NCBI RefSeq assembly: GCF_026410305.1
Contig: NZ_JAPMLQ010000007.1
Coordinates: forward strand, 1-64,000
DNA: 64,000 nucleotides
Direction: 5' to 3'
Source of the DNA: Sulfitobacter sp. F26204
Lineage (GTDB): Bacteria > Pseudomonadota > Alphaproteobacteria > Rhodobacterales > Rhodobacteraceae
The notes beneath the pieces were generated by a model. That model was given only the letters and a program-made list of their open reading frames with translations. It made no database searches and had not been told where the DNA came from. Every line of letters starts with the position of its first letter. The first letter of the stretch is position 1. The position numbers and the translations under genes are program-made. Below are positions 54,702-62,913 of this stretch, in pieces.

Positions 54702-56447
54702 ATGCCTAATCTACTTCGTGGCCTTCACCGATATTTGCGGCTGATTTTGCCTTTATTGGTGCTGACTCTGGTGCATCGGTTTTTGGTCCTGGACCTCGAT
54801 GCGACTTATAATTTTGGCGCCGTCTATCATGGTGCGGAAACCAAAATCGCTCTTTACAAGGCCTGGTGGCCGCAAAACCAAACCGCGATACTGGTTGGTT
54901 TGCGTAGTGATATCCTTTTTGTGCTCATTGCATCCTGCCTGGCCTTCATTTTCAAGTCGCGTCTGACCATCCTGTTCTTGATTGTTCTTTGCCTGTTTTA
55001 CGCGGCAAATACGGAACATCTGCATTACAATTTTTCACACATCCGTCTTGGCACGCTACATATGGCGCTCAATCCGACTTTCATTGAAGGTTCGGGCCTC
55101 ACGCCGGCTTTTCTACTCAATCTTTTTGCAATGTCGGCAATTGCCGTGGTCATATATCGCGCCACCCATTCGGCGCTGGTCAGGGCTTTTGCGGGATTTA
55201 TCGCGGCTGCCCTGTGTGGGGCGGTCTATCTCTTGCCGCAGGAGTTCAGCCCGCTTGATCCGGGCTGGATGCAAACCCATCCTTTGGCGTTCTCTGTTCG
55301 CGCTGACCGGACTGCGGTTGGCCAACAGGATTTCCCGACAAATGCCCTGGACAGCGCCTCTCTTGCGCCGCTTTCGGGTGACGGTCCCGTCTACAATGTC
55401 TTGGTGGTCTATCTGGAAGGCGTTTCGCAATACAGCCTGACCACCGGCGATATGCCGTTTCTTCAGAAGCTTGCGGCCGACAACCTGTCCTTTACCCGTT
55501 ATTTTGGCAATCAACTGCAAACCAACAATGGATTATATACCAGTCTGACAGGCCATTACCCGAATTTCCTTGGGGTTTCCTCCCCCTGGGACAGCTTGCA
55601 CGCCGATACACCTGCCGCACGCGCAGCACTGCCCAACATCCTTGCAAGCCGCGGTTATACCACGGCGTTTTTGCAAAGCGCTGATCTCGCGTTCATGCAA
55701 AAGGCGACCCATCTTTCCCAACTCGGATTTCAAGAGGTCAAAGGCCGCGAAGCCTGGACGGATTTCCATTCCGAGAACGGCTGGGGGATCGATGACTTGG
55801 GATTGTTTGAGGCGTCACTTGAATACATTGACGGGCTTCCTCGGGACGCGCCTTGGTTGGTTTCACTGCTGACCTCTGGCACCCACGCCCCGTATAACGT
55901 TCCTGCCAATTTCATGCCGGAAGCACCCAGTCGCCTGCGGGCCATCAGATATGCGGACCTTGCAGCCGAAAAGCTGATAGAGGGGCTGCAGTCACGTCGT
56001 TTACTCGATAAAACAGTCGTAGTCTTCACAGCCGATGAATCCCGCGAACCGGGTGGACGGAGCAATCTGGAAAACGAGATATTGCTGAATTGGCTGCCGT
56101 TGATCGTTGCCCATCCGAATGGCAAGCGTGGCGCGATCGACTGGCCCCTCGGTGCCACAGCATTCCGTGATTTAGCCCTGCGTCTGGCGGGGGCGTGGGA
56201 CTTTCACGAGATCGACAGATTGAATCGCCCGAATGAACCGCTCGTCTTTGGGAATTACTACAAACGCCGCGTCTTTTGGTTTGATCGTCAGCAAGGAGAT
56301 TTCTATGCCTGTTACACGGGCAGTTTTCTCTGCGCCCAATTCACCGGTGTAACCGATCTCACAAAACTTGCGGGAATGAAGCCTGCAGCGGTATTGCGAG
56401 AACCCAAAATGCAGGAAATATTTCAGAGACATGAAGCCCCTCGTTAG
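54702..56447 (+). CDS. LtaS-like membrane sulfatase/phosphoglycerol transferase
   Basis: A 581-residue protein with five N-terminal membrane helices and a large periplasmic alkaline-phosphatase-superfamily domain. Metal/nucleophile positions match LTA synthases at Glu in VVYLEGVSQYS and the catalytic Thr region QTNNGLYTSLTGHYP; but the motif that normally ends in Asp-His reads FTADESREPGG, with Asp445 followed by Glu446. It may transfer phosphoglycerol- or phosphoethanolamine-like groups to a surface glycan, or have lost that chemistry. Gram-negative relatives modify periplasmic glucans. The ATG at 54702 begins just before the first helix. Confidence 0.85.
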   Translation: MPNLLRGLHRYLRLILPLLVLTLVHRFLVLDLDATYNFGAVYHGAETKIALYKAWWPQNQTAILVGLRSDILFVLIASCLAFIFKSRLTILFLIVLCLFYAANTEHLHYNFSHIRLGTLHMALNPTFIEGSGLTPAFLLNLFAMSAIAVVIYRATHSALVRAFAGFIAAALCGAVYLLPQEFSPLDPGWMQTHPLAFSVRADRTAVGQQDFPTNALDSASLAPLSGDGPVYNVLVVYLEGVSQYSLTTGDMPFLQKLAADNLSFTRYFGNQLQTNNGLYTSLTGHYPNFLGVSSPWDSLHADTPAARAALPNILASRGYTTAFLQSADLAFMQKATHLSQLGFQEVKGREAWTDFHSENGWGIDDLGLFEASLEYIDGLPRDAPWLVSLLTSGTHAPYNVPANFMPEAPSRLRAIRYADLAAEKLIEGLQSRRLLDKTVVVFTADESREPGGRSNLENEILLNWLPLIVAHPNGKRGAIDWPLGATAFRDLALRLAGAWDFHEIDRLNRPNEPLVFGNYYKRRVFWFDRQQGDFYACYTGSFLCAQFTGVTDLTKLAGMKPAAVLREPKMQEIFQRHEAPR

Positions 56448-56766
56448 GGTTTTACCTCCAGTTGGAAGAACGGTTAGCGAACGGGTTGGTTACAACCGCG
56501 TGCAGATTTGAACCAAAAAGAGTGATCTTGGCGTATCGTGGCATCTTATGCGCCTCAGGAGCAGAGCAGGTTCAGACCGTTGCAATGTGTCTGCCGGCTG
56601 TGACCGCATCGTTGATGCAACCAAGGCAAAGAAATGTGATCCTGTCGACATTCAGTAGTGGCAGGCAAAAGCCCAAGGTTCCGACGTGATCGACCGGATC
56701 ATCCGACAGATTGGGGCGCATGCCGGGCAGGCTCAGCCCAAGGTAACATCGGCCTGTACGAGTGTG
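56448..56766. other. 319-base intergenic region, no gene seen
   Basis: Between the sulfatase and the end of the GntR gene no frame has a ribosome-binding site or a recognisable family. A plus-strand frame around 56680-56780 gives a short protein-like end (IIRQIGAHAGQAQPKV) that may be a scrap of a decayed gene. Confidence 0.45.
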
Positions 56767-57459
56767 TCAGACCGATAGTCCGGTGCAGGCTGCGGTGTTA
56801 CGTATGTGCGCCTTCATCGCAGCTTCGGCGGCATCGGCATCGCGATCATTCAATGCCTGGATTACAGCGCGGTGCTCGGCGATGGAATCGGCCATACGGT
56901 TCACTGCGGTAAACGGGATCGGTTGCCGCTGGGTTTCAGCAAGATAGGCCGCAACCTGTTCATATTGCTGAGACAACAGGGCATTGCGGCTTTTGCTGGC
57001 AATATGACGATGGAATTTGAGGTCTTCTTCAACGTTAACGATCAGATCCTGGCGGGCCCATGCGGCCTCCATCGCATCGGTCGCCGCCACCAGATAGGCA
57101 ATGTCGTCAAAGGTCGCCATTTCTGCGGCATGCCGCGCGAGCCGGCACTCCAGCAACATGCGTACTTCAAAAACATCCTGCATGGCGTAACGTTCGGCAT
57201 AACGCCAGCGGCTGCTATCCGGCGTTTCGGGCGTGGCACCGTCATCCGCTACAAAGGTACCCCGGCCAGGATAGGTGTGGATCAGTCCGAGGGTTTCAAG
57301 CGTCATCAAAGCCTCGCGCAGGGAGGGACGTGATACGCCCAGCTGCTCGGCCAGGATGCGTTGAGAAGGCAGGCGCTTGGATGGAGAGAACTCACCACGC
57401 TGGATCAGCGATTGAATCTTGCGCGCAACAGCTTGCGAGACGGGCGTCCGGTCAATCAT
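56767..57459 (-). CDS. GntR-family (FadR/FCD) transcriptional regulator
   Basis: A 230-residue regulator. The N-terminal winged helix is typical GntR (LPSQRILAEQLGVSRPSLREALMTLETLGLI, about residues 30-60, with wing PGRGTFVAD). The C-terminal part is an all-helical FCD ligand-binding domain (DVFEVRMLLECRLARHAAE, DLKFHRHIASKSRN, EHRAVIQALNDRDADAAEAAMKAHI), whose histidines may hold a metal that binds a small carboxylate. It is divergent from the ABC-importer operon across 172 bases that include the palindrome at 57563-57582, so it probably controls that operon and itself. Confidence 0.92.
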   Translation of the reverse strand: MIDRTPVSQAVARKIQSLIQRGEFSPSKRLPSQRILAEQLGVSRPSLREALMTLETLGLIHTYPGRGTFVADDGATPETPDSSRWRYAERYAMQDVFEVRMLLECRLARHAAEMATFDDIAYLVAATDAMEAAWARQDLIVNVEEDLKFHRHIASKSRNALLSQQYEQVAAYLAETQRQPIPFTAVNRMADSIAEHRAVIQALNDRDADAAEAAMKAHIRNTAACTGLSV

Positions 57460-57562
57460 GTCGTTGTTGGTCCTGTGTCGTTGCCATCGCGTTCCCCCTT
57501 ACACCGATGAGACAGGGTTGCAGAGTATTTTCTTGAACAGTCAGCACATAGGCTGTATCAAC

Positions 57563-57582
57563 TGGTAAGACCGGTATGACCA
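57563..57582. promoter_or_regulatory. Palindrome, probable GntR operator
   Basis: TGGTAAGACCGGTATGACCA is symmetric at 16 of 20 positions and contains two overlapping GGTNNNACC-type half-site pairs like FadR-family operators. It lies between the divergent GntR and ABC-receptor genes, about 100 bases from the GntR start and 50 bases from the receptor start. Confidence 0.65.
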
Positions 57583-57631
57583 ATTTGCCGGTCATCAATC
57601 AAGCCCAGTTTTCATGGGGAGGGAATTCAAC

Positions 57632-58414
57632 ATGCTATCAAACAAAGTGAAGAGTTTTGTGGCCGCAGTCACACTCGCAGGGGGGCTGGCGGCTGCCGCC
57701 CAGGCCGACACGCTGCAGGTCGGTGCAAACATCGGTAATGTGCCATGGGAGTTTCAGGACGAAACCGGGGCGAACGTCGGTTTTGAAGTCGATCTCGTCA
57801 ACGAGGTTGCATCACGCCTCGGCCATGACGTCGAGATCAACAACATTCCGTTCAACGGTTTGTTTTCGGCGGTGCAGTCAGGACGAATCGACATTGCAAT
57901 TTCATCGATCACGATTACCGAGGAAAGGTTGAAATCTGTTACTTTCGCTCAGCCCTATTATGACAGTGATCAGTCCCTGACCACAGTCGAAGGCGGCCCG
58001 ACCTCCCTTGCCGAAATGAAGGGCAAAGTCGTTGGCGTCGACACCGGATCGACCGGTGACATGTGGGCAAGCCAGCGCGAGGCCGAAATTGGTGTCACGG
58101 AAATCCGTCGCTACGAAGGTCTGGCCCCAGCCATGCTGGACCTGGCCGCTGGACGGATCGAAGGGTATATTTCCGACATCCCTGCCTTGCTTTACTACGT
58201 CAAGGACAAGCCTAATCTGAAGGTTGTCGCGCGATTGGAAACCGGCGAGCGCTATTCAATGATGTTCAAAAAGGACAGCGAACTGGCCAGTCAGGTCAAT
58301 GGCGTTCTGACCGAACTCAAGCAGGAAGGCTTTATCGCCGGTCTGCATGAAAAGTGGTTCGGTGCAGCCCCCGAAGAGACCACGTCAACTGTCGCCGTCA
58401 TGGAAATGCCCTGA
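57632..58414 (+). CDS. Amino-acid-type ABC transporter substrate-binding protein
   Basis: A 260-residue periplasmic receptor (SBP_bac_3 family) with a signal peptide (about 1-24, AAAAQADT). Family motifs: GFEVDLVNEVASRLG, SGRIDIAISSITITEERLK, AQPYYDSDQSLTTV and LHEKWFG at the C-terminus. Such receptors bind amino acids or small amine compounds. The ATG at 57632 follows GGGAGGGAA; the upstream ATG at 57614 is less likely. A stable hairpin follows before the permease gene. Confidence 0.93.
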   Translation: MLSNKVKSFVAAVTLAGGLAAAAQADTLQVGANIGNVPWEFQDETGANVGFEVDLVNEVASRLGHDVEINNIPFNGLFSAVQSGRIDIAISSITITEERLKSVTFAQPYYDSDQSLTTVEGGPTSLAEMKGKVVGVDTGSTGDMWASQREAEIGVTEIRRYEGLAPAMLDLAAGRIEGYISDIPALLYYVKDKPNLKVVARLETGERYSMMFKKDSELASQVNGVLTELKQEGFIAGLHEKWFGAAPEETTSTVAVMEMP

Positions 58415-58428
58415 CCCGAATCTTTGCA

Positions 58429-58455
58429 CCGTCCGGCTCTTTTGGGGCCGGGCGG
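58429..58455 (+). terminator. Intercistronic hairpin after the receptor gene
   Basis: CCGTCCGGCTC (58429-58439) and GGGCCGGGCGG (58445-58455) form an 11-bp stem with two G-U pairs and a 5-base loop, then TTTG. It lies 15 bases after the receptor stop. Such partial terminators/stability hairpins usually let the receptor be made in excess over the membrane subunits. Confidence 0.55.
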
Positions 58456-58475
58456 TTTGACCCAACAGGTACCCC

Positions 58476-59147
58476 ATGGAAATTATTGAAACCTTCTTCA
58501 ACCTGGAGGTGCTGCACCGCGCCTTTCCGATGCTGATGAAAGGTCTTTGGATCACCCTCAAGCTTGGCCTTGTGAGTATCGTCGCAGGCCTGATCCTTGG
58601 TCTTGTTCTGGCATTGGTGCGGCTTTATGCGCCGCGCCCGGCTCAACTGATCGCCCGCATATACATCGATGTTTTCCGTTCGCTGCCGCTTCTGGTTCTG
58701 CTTATTATCGTTTATTATGCGTTGCCCTTTGTCGGTTTGCGGCTGTCGCCTTTCTGGTCTGCGATGTCTGCACTGACACTGGTTTCCGGTGCCTATACTG
58801 CCGAAATATTCCGCGCAGGGATTCAGGCCATACCTCATGGCCAATTTGAAGCCTCGGCTGCGCTTGGACTCAGCTATCGTCACACCATGGTTGATGTGAT
58901 CCTGCCGCAGGCAGTGAAAATCGTGATCCCCCCACTGACCAACAATTCGATAAACGTCATCAAAGATACCGCCTTGGCCTCGGTTGTGGCCATGCCCGAC
59001 TTACTGAAACAGGCGACACAGGCGCAGGCGCTGGCCGCCAATCCAAGCCCGTTGATCGGTGCTGCGATCATCTATGTCATGTTTCTGTGGCCGGCCGTTG
59101 CTGCCGTGTCGCGATTGGAGCGCCGTTTCGGCGCGGGAGATCGCTGA
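58476..59147 (+). CDS. Amino-acid-type ABC transporter permease
   Basis: A 223-residue HisM-type permease with about five helices and the typical EAA loop, [24 protein letters not shown], that docks on the ATPase. Only one permease gene is present, so the channel is probably a homodimer. The ATPase start overlaps its stop (TGATG). It follows the receptor gene by 61 bases that include the hairpin. Confidence 0.93.
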   Translation: MEIIETFFNLEVLHRAFPMLMKGLWITLKLGLVSIVAGLILGLVLALVRLYAPRPAQLIARIYIDVFRSLPLLVLLIIVYYALPFVGLRLSPFWSAMSALTLVSGAYTAEIFRAGIQAIPHGQFEASAALGLSYRHTMVDVILPQAVKIVIPPLTNNSINVIKDTALASVVAMPDLLKQATQAQALAANPSPLIGAAIIYVMFLWPAVAAVSRLERRFGAGDR

Positions 59148-59884
59148 TGTCCGGTTTCGTATCCATCCGCAACTTGCACAAGTTCTATGGCACTTTCGAG
59201 GCGCTTAAGGGCATCGACCTAGATATTGCCGAAGGCGAGGTTGTCTGTGTCGTCGGCCCCTCCGGTTCAGGCAAATCCACGCTGATCCGCTGCATCAACC
59301 AGCTTGAGGATTTTGCCGCGGAGAGCGAGATCCGCGTCGATGGCACTCCGGTAAAGCCCGGCCGTGCACTGGCCAAGGTGCGTGCCGAAGTGGGCATGGT
59401 GTTTCAATCCTTCAACCTGTTTCCGCATCTTACCGTCCGGCGCAACGTCATGTTGGCCCCGATGCGGGTGCGTGGCATGCAAGCAGCAGAGGCGGCAGAA
59501 CGTGCCGATGTTTTATTGCGGCGCGTCGGGATCATCGAACAGGCCGACAAACACCCGGCCCATTTGTCAGGAGGTCAGCAGCAACGCGTTGCGATTGCCC
59601 GGGCGTTGGCAATGGAGCCACGCGTGATGCTTTTTGACGAACCTACATCGGCCCTTGATCCTGAGATGGTGGGCGAGGTGCTTGACGTGATGAAGCAACT
59701 TGCCGGCACCGGCGTCACCATGATTGTCGTCACCCACGAGATGGGCTTTGCCCGTCAGGTCGCGGATCGCGTGATCTTCATGGATGGCGGAGAGGTCATT
59801 GAAACGGGAACTCCCGAGGCAATTTTCTCAAACCCGACAGAAGCGCGCACACAGAACTTTCTGAGCGCCGTTCTTAACCACTGA
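59147..59884 (+). CDS. Amino-acid-type ABC transporter ATP-binding protein
   Basis: A 245-residue ATPase with Walker A ([13 protein letters not shown]), Q-loop ([15 protein letters not shown]), signature [15 protein letters not shown] and Walker [16 protein letters not shown], all intact, typical of GlnQ/HisP. It powers import by the adjacent permease. Its ATG overlaps the permease stop by one base; the longer frame from 59087 is rejected. The class V PLP gene follows 17 bases later. Confidence 0.94.
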   Translation: MSGFVSIRNLHKFYGTFEALKGIDLDIAEGEVVCVVGPSGSGKSTLIRCINQLEDFAAESEIRVDGTPVKPGRALAKVRAEVGMVFQSFNLFPHLTVRRNVMLAPMRVRGMQAAEAAERADVLLRRVGIIEQADKHPAHLSGGQQQRVAIARALAMEPRVMLFDEPTSALDPEMVGEVLDVMKQLAGTGVTMIVVTHEMGFARQVADRVIFMDGGEVIETGTPEAIFSNPTEARTQNFLSAVLNH

Positions 59885-59901
59885 TCCAAGAAAGACACCA
59901 C

Positions 59902-61158
59902 ATGATTGCCACAACAGATCAGATCGACCTGAATTTTGTCCAGCCGCATTTCCCCGGACTACAAAGCAAATGGGCCTATTTCGACAACGCCGGCGGATCG
60001 CAGATCCTGGCCGGAGCGATTGACAAGATTACTGAGTTTCTAACGCATCGTAACGTGCAGATCGGCGGCACTTACGACACGTCCTTGGCCGCGGCAGAGG
60101 CGTTGATGGCAGGCCGACGCGCGATCCAGACTTTGGTAAATGCCGATCGGCCGGAAGAAATTGTCTTTGGTCATTCCACTACCGCATTGGTGCAGATCCT
60201 TGCCAATGCCATGCGCAGCCAATTTTCGCCGGGCGATGAGATCATCATTTCGATCGGGGATCACGAAAGCAACATTGGCCCCTGGGACCGGTTGCGGGAG
60301 TTTGGAGTCGAGATCAAGTTCTGGCCCATCGACAAGGAAACCCAGATGCCCCGCCTGGAGGATCTTGAGCCACTGATGACCCCGCGCACGCGGCTGGTTT
60401 GTGTGCATCACGTTTCCAACATTCTGGGCCAGGCAAACCCGGTCGCGGAATATGCCCGTTTCGTTCATGAACGCAGGGCGAAAATCTGTGTCGATGGCGT
60501 GGCTTATGCGCCCCATCGCGCCATTGACGTGACAGGCTGGGACGTCGATTACTATGTCTTCAGCCTGTACAAATGCTATGGTGCGCACAATGCGGTGATG
60601 TATGGCAAGTATGATCTGCTTTCCGAACTGGACGGGCAATACCACTATTTCTACGGTAAGGACAAAGTGCCGGGCAAACTGGAGCCGGGTAATCCGAATT
60701 ACGAACTGGCCTATAGTGCTACGGGCATCGTCGAATATCTGATGTCATTGGGGGAACACACAGGCGCGACAGGAGATGCGCGGGCCAAGATTCTCGCCGC
60801 CTATGCTGCAATCACCCGGCAGGAAGACATGTTGACTGATCGGTTGTTGACCTATCTGCGTGGTCGCAACGATTGCAGGATTATTGGACCGGACAGCAAT
60901 AGCGGTTCGACACGAATGCCGACGATCTCATTCAAACTGGATGGTCGCGATTCCGGCGCGGTGGTCAAAGCAATCGAGGCCCATGACATTGCCATCCGTT
61001 TCGGTGATTTTCATGCTCGACGTCTGGTTGAATATCTTGGTGAGGACGGTGACAGTGGCGTCATCAGGGTTTCGATGGTCCACTACAACTCCGCAGAGCA
61101 GGTGGAGCGGCTGTGTCGCGCATTGACCGATGTGACAAACAATAGCGTACCGGCATGA
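59902..61158 (+). CDS. Class V PLP-dependent enzyme (cysteine-desulfurase-like)
   Basis: A 418-residue fold-type I PLP enzyme of the aminotransferase class V family. The pyridoxal-binding lysine is Lys224 in FSLYKCYGAHNAV; the N-terminal WAYFDNAGGSQ is typical of the VC1184-type cysteine-desulfurase-like branch. Real NifS/SufS cysteine motifs are not evident, so an amine-cleaving or transamination role is as likely. It overlaps the hydantoinase-like gene by four bases (ATGA), so the two probably act in one pathway on the imported compound. Confidence 0.87.
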   Translation: MIATTDQIDLNFVQPHFPGLQSKWAYFDNAGGSQILAGAIDKITEFLTHRNVQIGGTYDTSLAAAEALMAGRRAIQTLVNADRPEEIVFGHSTTALVQILANAMRSQFSPGDEIIISIGDHESNIGPWDRLREFGVEIKFWPIDKETQMPRLEDLEPLMTPRTRLVCVHHVSNILGQANPVAEYARFVHERRAKICVDGVAYAPHRAIDVTGWDVDYYVFSLYKCYGAHNAVMYGKYDLLSELDGQYHYFYGKDKVPGKLEPGNPNYELAYSATGIVEYLMSLGEHTGATGDARAKILAAYAAITRQEDMLTDRLLTYLRGRNDCRIIGPDSNSGSTRMPTISFKLDGRDSGAVVKAIEAHDIAIRFGDFHARRLVEYLGEDGDSGVIRVSMVHYNSAEQVERLCRALTDVTNNSVPA

Positions 61159-62582
61159 GCGTTGGACCACACGATCTGGTGATCCGGGGTGGGACGGTCG
61201 TAACCGCAGCGGACAGGTTTACCGCTGACATCGGTGTCACCGGTGGCGTAATCACCGCGCTGGCCGCAGATTTGCCCAAGGGAGCAGAGGAAATCGACGC
61301 AGGCGGACTGATGGTACTGCCTGGCGGGATCGATGCCCACGTGCATCTCGACCAGCCTACGTCGGATGGCACCAAAATGGCGGATGACTTTGAAAGCGGC
61401 ACGCGTTCGGCCGTGGCAGGGGGGAATACCACCGTTCTGCCCTTTGTGATGCAGGAAAAAGGCAGCAGCCTGCGCGCCTGCGTTGAGGAATATCACCGCA
61501 AGGCGGAAGGAAAATGCTATACCGACGTATCCTTTCACATGGTGGTGTCGGACCCTAGTCCCCAAGTGCTGGGTCAGGAACTCCCTGCACTGGTGCGCGA
61601 TGGATATACCTCCTTCAAGGTTTTCATGACCTATGACGATCTGGTACTGAATGACGCAGAATTGCTGGCGGTTTTTGACGTGGCCAGACGGGAAAAGGCG
61701 CTGGTCATGGTCCACGCAGAGGGTAACGATGCAATCAAATACATGACGACGCGGCTAGAGCAGGAAGGCAAGACAGCACCCTATTTTCACGCCGAAGCCC
61801 ACGCCCAGATTGCAGAACGTGAAGCAACACACCGCGCCATCAGTCATGCGCAACTAACTGACGTTCCCGTGGTGATCGTGCATGTTTCCGGTCGTGATCC
61901 GATGGAACAGATCCAATGGGCGCGAAAACGTGGCATGAAGGTCTTTGCTGAAACCTGCCCACAATACATCACGTTGACCAAGGAGGACCTGAAAGGGTTG
62001 AATATGGATTTCGAGGGGGCCAAATATGTCTGTTCGCCGCCGCCTCGCGATACGGACAGCCAGGCGGCGATCTGGGAAGGTTTACGTGACGGCACCTTCG
62101 ATATTTTCGCTTCGGACCATTGCCCTTTCTTTTTTGATGCGCCGGCTGAGACCGGAAAAAACAACGCCCGCGCCCGTACGTCGTTCAAATGGGTGCCCAA
62201 TGGCATACCGGGGGTCGAAACGCGGCTTTCCATTTTGTTTTCCGAAGGAGTGTCACAGGGGCGCATAAGTGCAGAGAGGTTTGTGGCCCTGACCGCATCC
62301 AATCCGGCACGGCTTTATGGACTATATCCAAAAAAAGGCACCATAGCGATCGGGTCGGACGCCGACTTCACGCTTTGGGATGCCGACCGGAAGGTGACGA
62401 TCAGCCAGAGTTTGTTGCATCACGGGGCGGACTACACGCCATACGAGGGTTTGCAGGTGACAGGTTGGCCCGTTCGGACAATTCTGCGGGGGCAAACAGT
62501 TATGCAAGAGGGCGAAATCTCTTGCCGGAAGCCCGGTGGAGCCTACCTCAAGCGCGGTGTCAGCGGAATGGCATATCCCTGA
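61155..62582 (+). CDS. Dihydropyrimidinase/hydantoinase-like amidohydrolase
   Basis: A 475-residue amidohydrolase-superfamily enzyme. Metal ligands His62 and His64 lie in GIDAHVHLDQP; Lys155 in YTSFKVFMTYDD is the carbamylated lysine that bridges the two metals; further ligand regions are MVHAEGND and VIVHVSGRDP, and ASDHCPF carries the catalytic aspartate. Such enzymes open cyclic imides or ureides (dihydropyrimidines, hydantoins, allantoin). No pyrimidine-pathway partner (PreA/PreT, beta-ureidopropionase) is next to it; its partners are a PLP enzyme and a ThDP enzyme, so the ring substrate may be unusual. Confidence 0.92.
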   Translation: MSVGPHDLVIRGGTVVTAADRFTADIGVTGGVITALAADLPKGAEEIDAGGLMVLPGGIDAHVHLDQPTSDGTKMADDFESGTRSAVAGGNTTVLPFVMQEKGSSLRACVEEYHRKAEGKCYTDVSFHMVVSDPSPQVLGQELPALVRDGYTSFKVFMTYDDLVLNDAELLAVFDVARREKALVMVHAEGNDAIKYMTTRLEQEGKTAPYFHAEAHAQIAEREATHRAISHAQLTDVPVVIVHVSGRDPMEQIQWARKRGMKVFAETCPQYITLTKEDLKGLNMDFEGAKYVCSPPPRDTDSQAAIWEGLRDGTFDIFASDHCPFFFDAPAETGKNNARARTSFKWVPNGIPGVETRLSILFSEGVSQGRISAERFVALTASNPARLYGLYPKKGTIAIGSDADFTLWDADRKVTISQSLLHHGADYTPYEGLQVTGWPVRTILRGQTVMQEGEISCRKPGGAYLKRGVSGMAYP

Positions 62583-62910
62583 CCGGCACGGAAGCTCCAG
62601 CGGTGCAATCCTATGAAAACGCGGAGCGCAGCTAAGATTTTGCGCAAAAATGGCTTGCCTCGCGTGCCCTGAGCAACCTTCCCGAAAACCTGACGAGTAC
62701 AGCCCGGGATCAACGGGTGCGACGGCATCAATTAAGGGTCGTTGGATAGGCGCAACAAAGCTTGCCGGATGAAAGCCCTCGATTGATCCAGTGTTAAAAA
62801 TGAAGTACTTAGAAGGCATTATCGGTCTTCTATCTGGCCGGTACCTGATTATCGTGGCTTTGTTCGACATTTGGCGCAAAGCTAACCAATAAATACAAGT
62901 TTGGAGAGAA
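62583..62910. other. 328-base gap before the ThDP enzyme gene
   Basis: No clear gene. A 30-codon hydrophobic frame (62800-62892, MKYLEGIIGLLSGRYLIIVA at its start) ends 21 bases before the next gene; it lacks a ribosome-binding site. The gap is large enough for a separate promoter. Confidence 0.4.
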
Positions 62911-62913
62911 ATG

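Noticed and set aside
62911-62913. First of two adjacent ATG codons as start of the ThDP gene
   Set aside because: It is only about 3 bases from the GGAGA site; the second ATG at 62914 has more normal spacing, though both are in frame.
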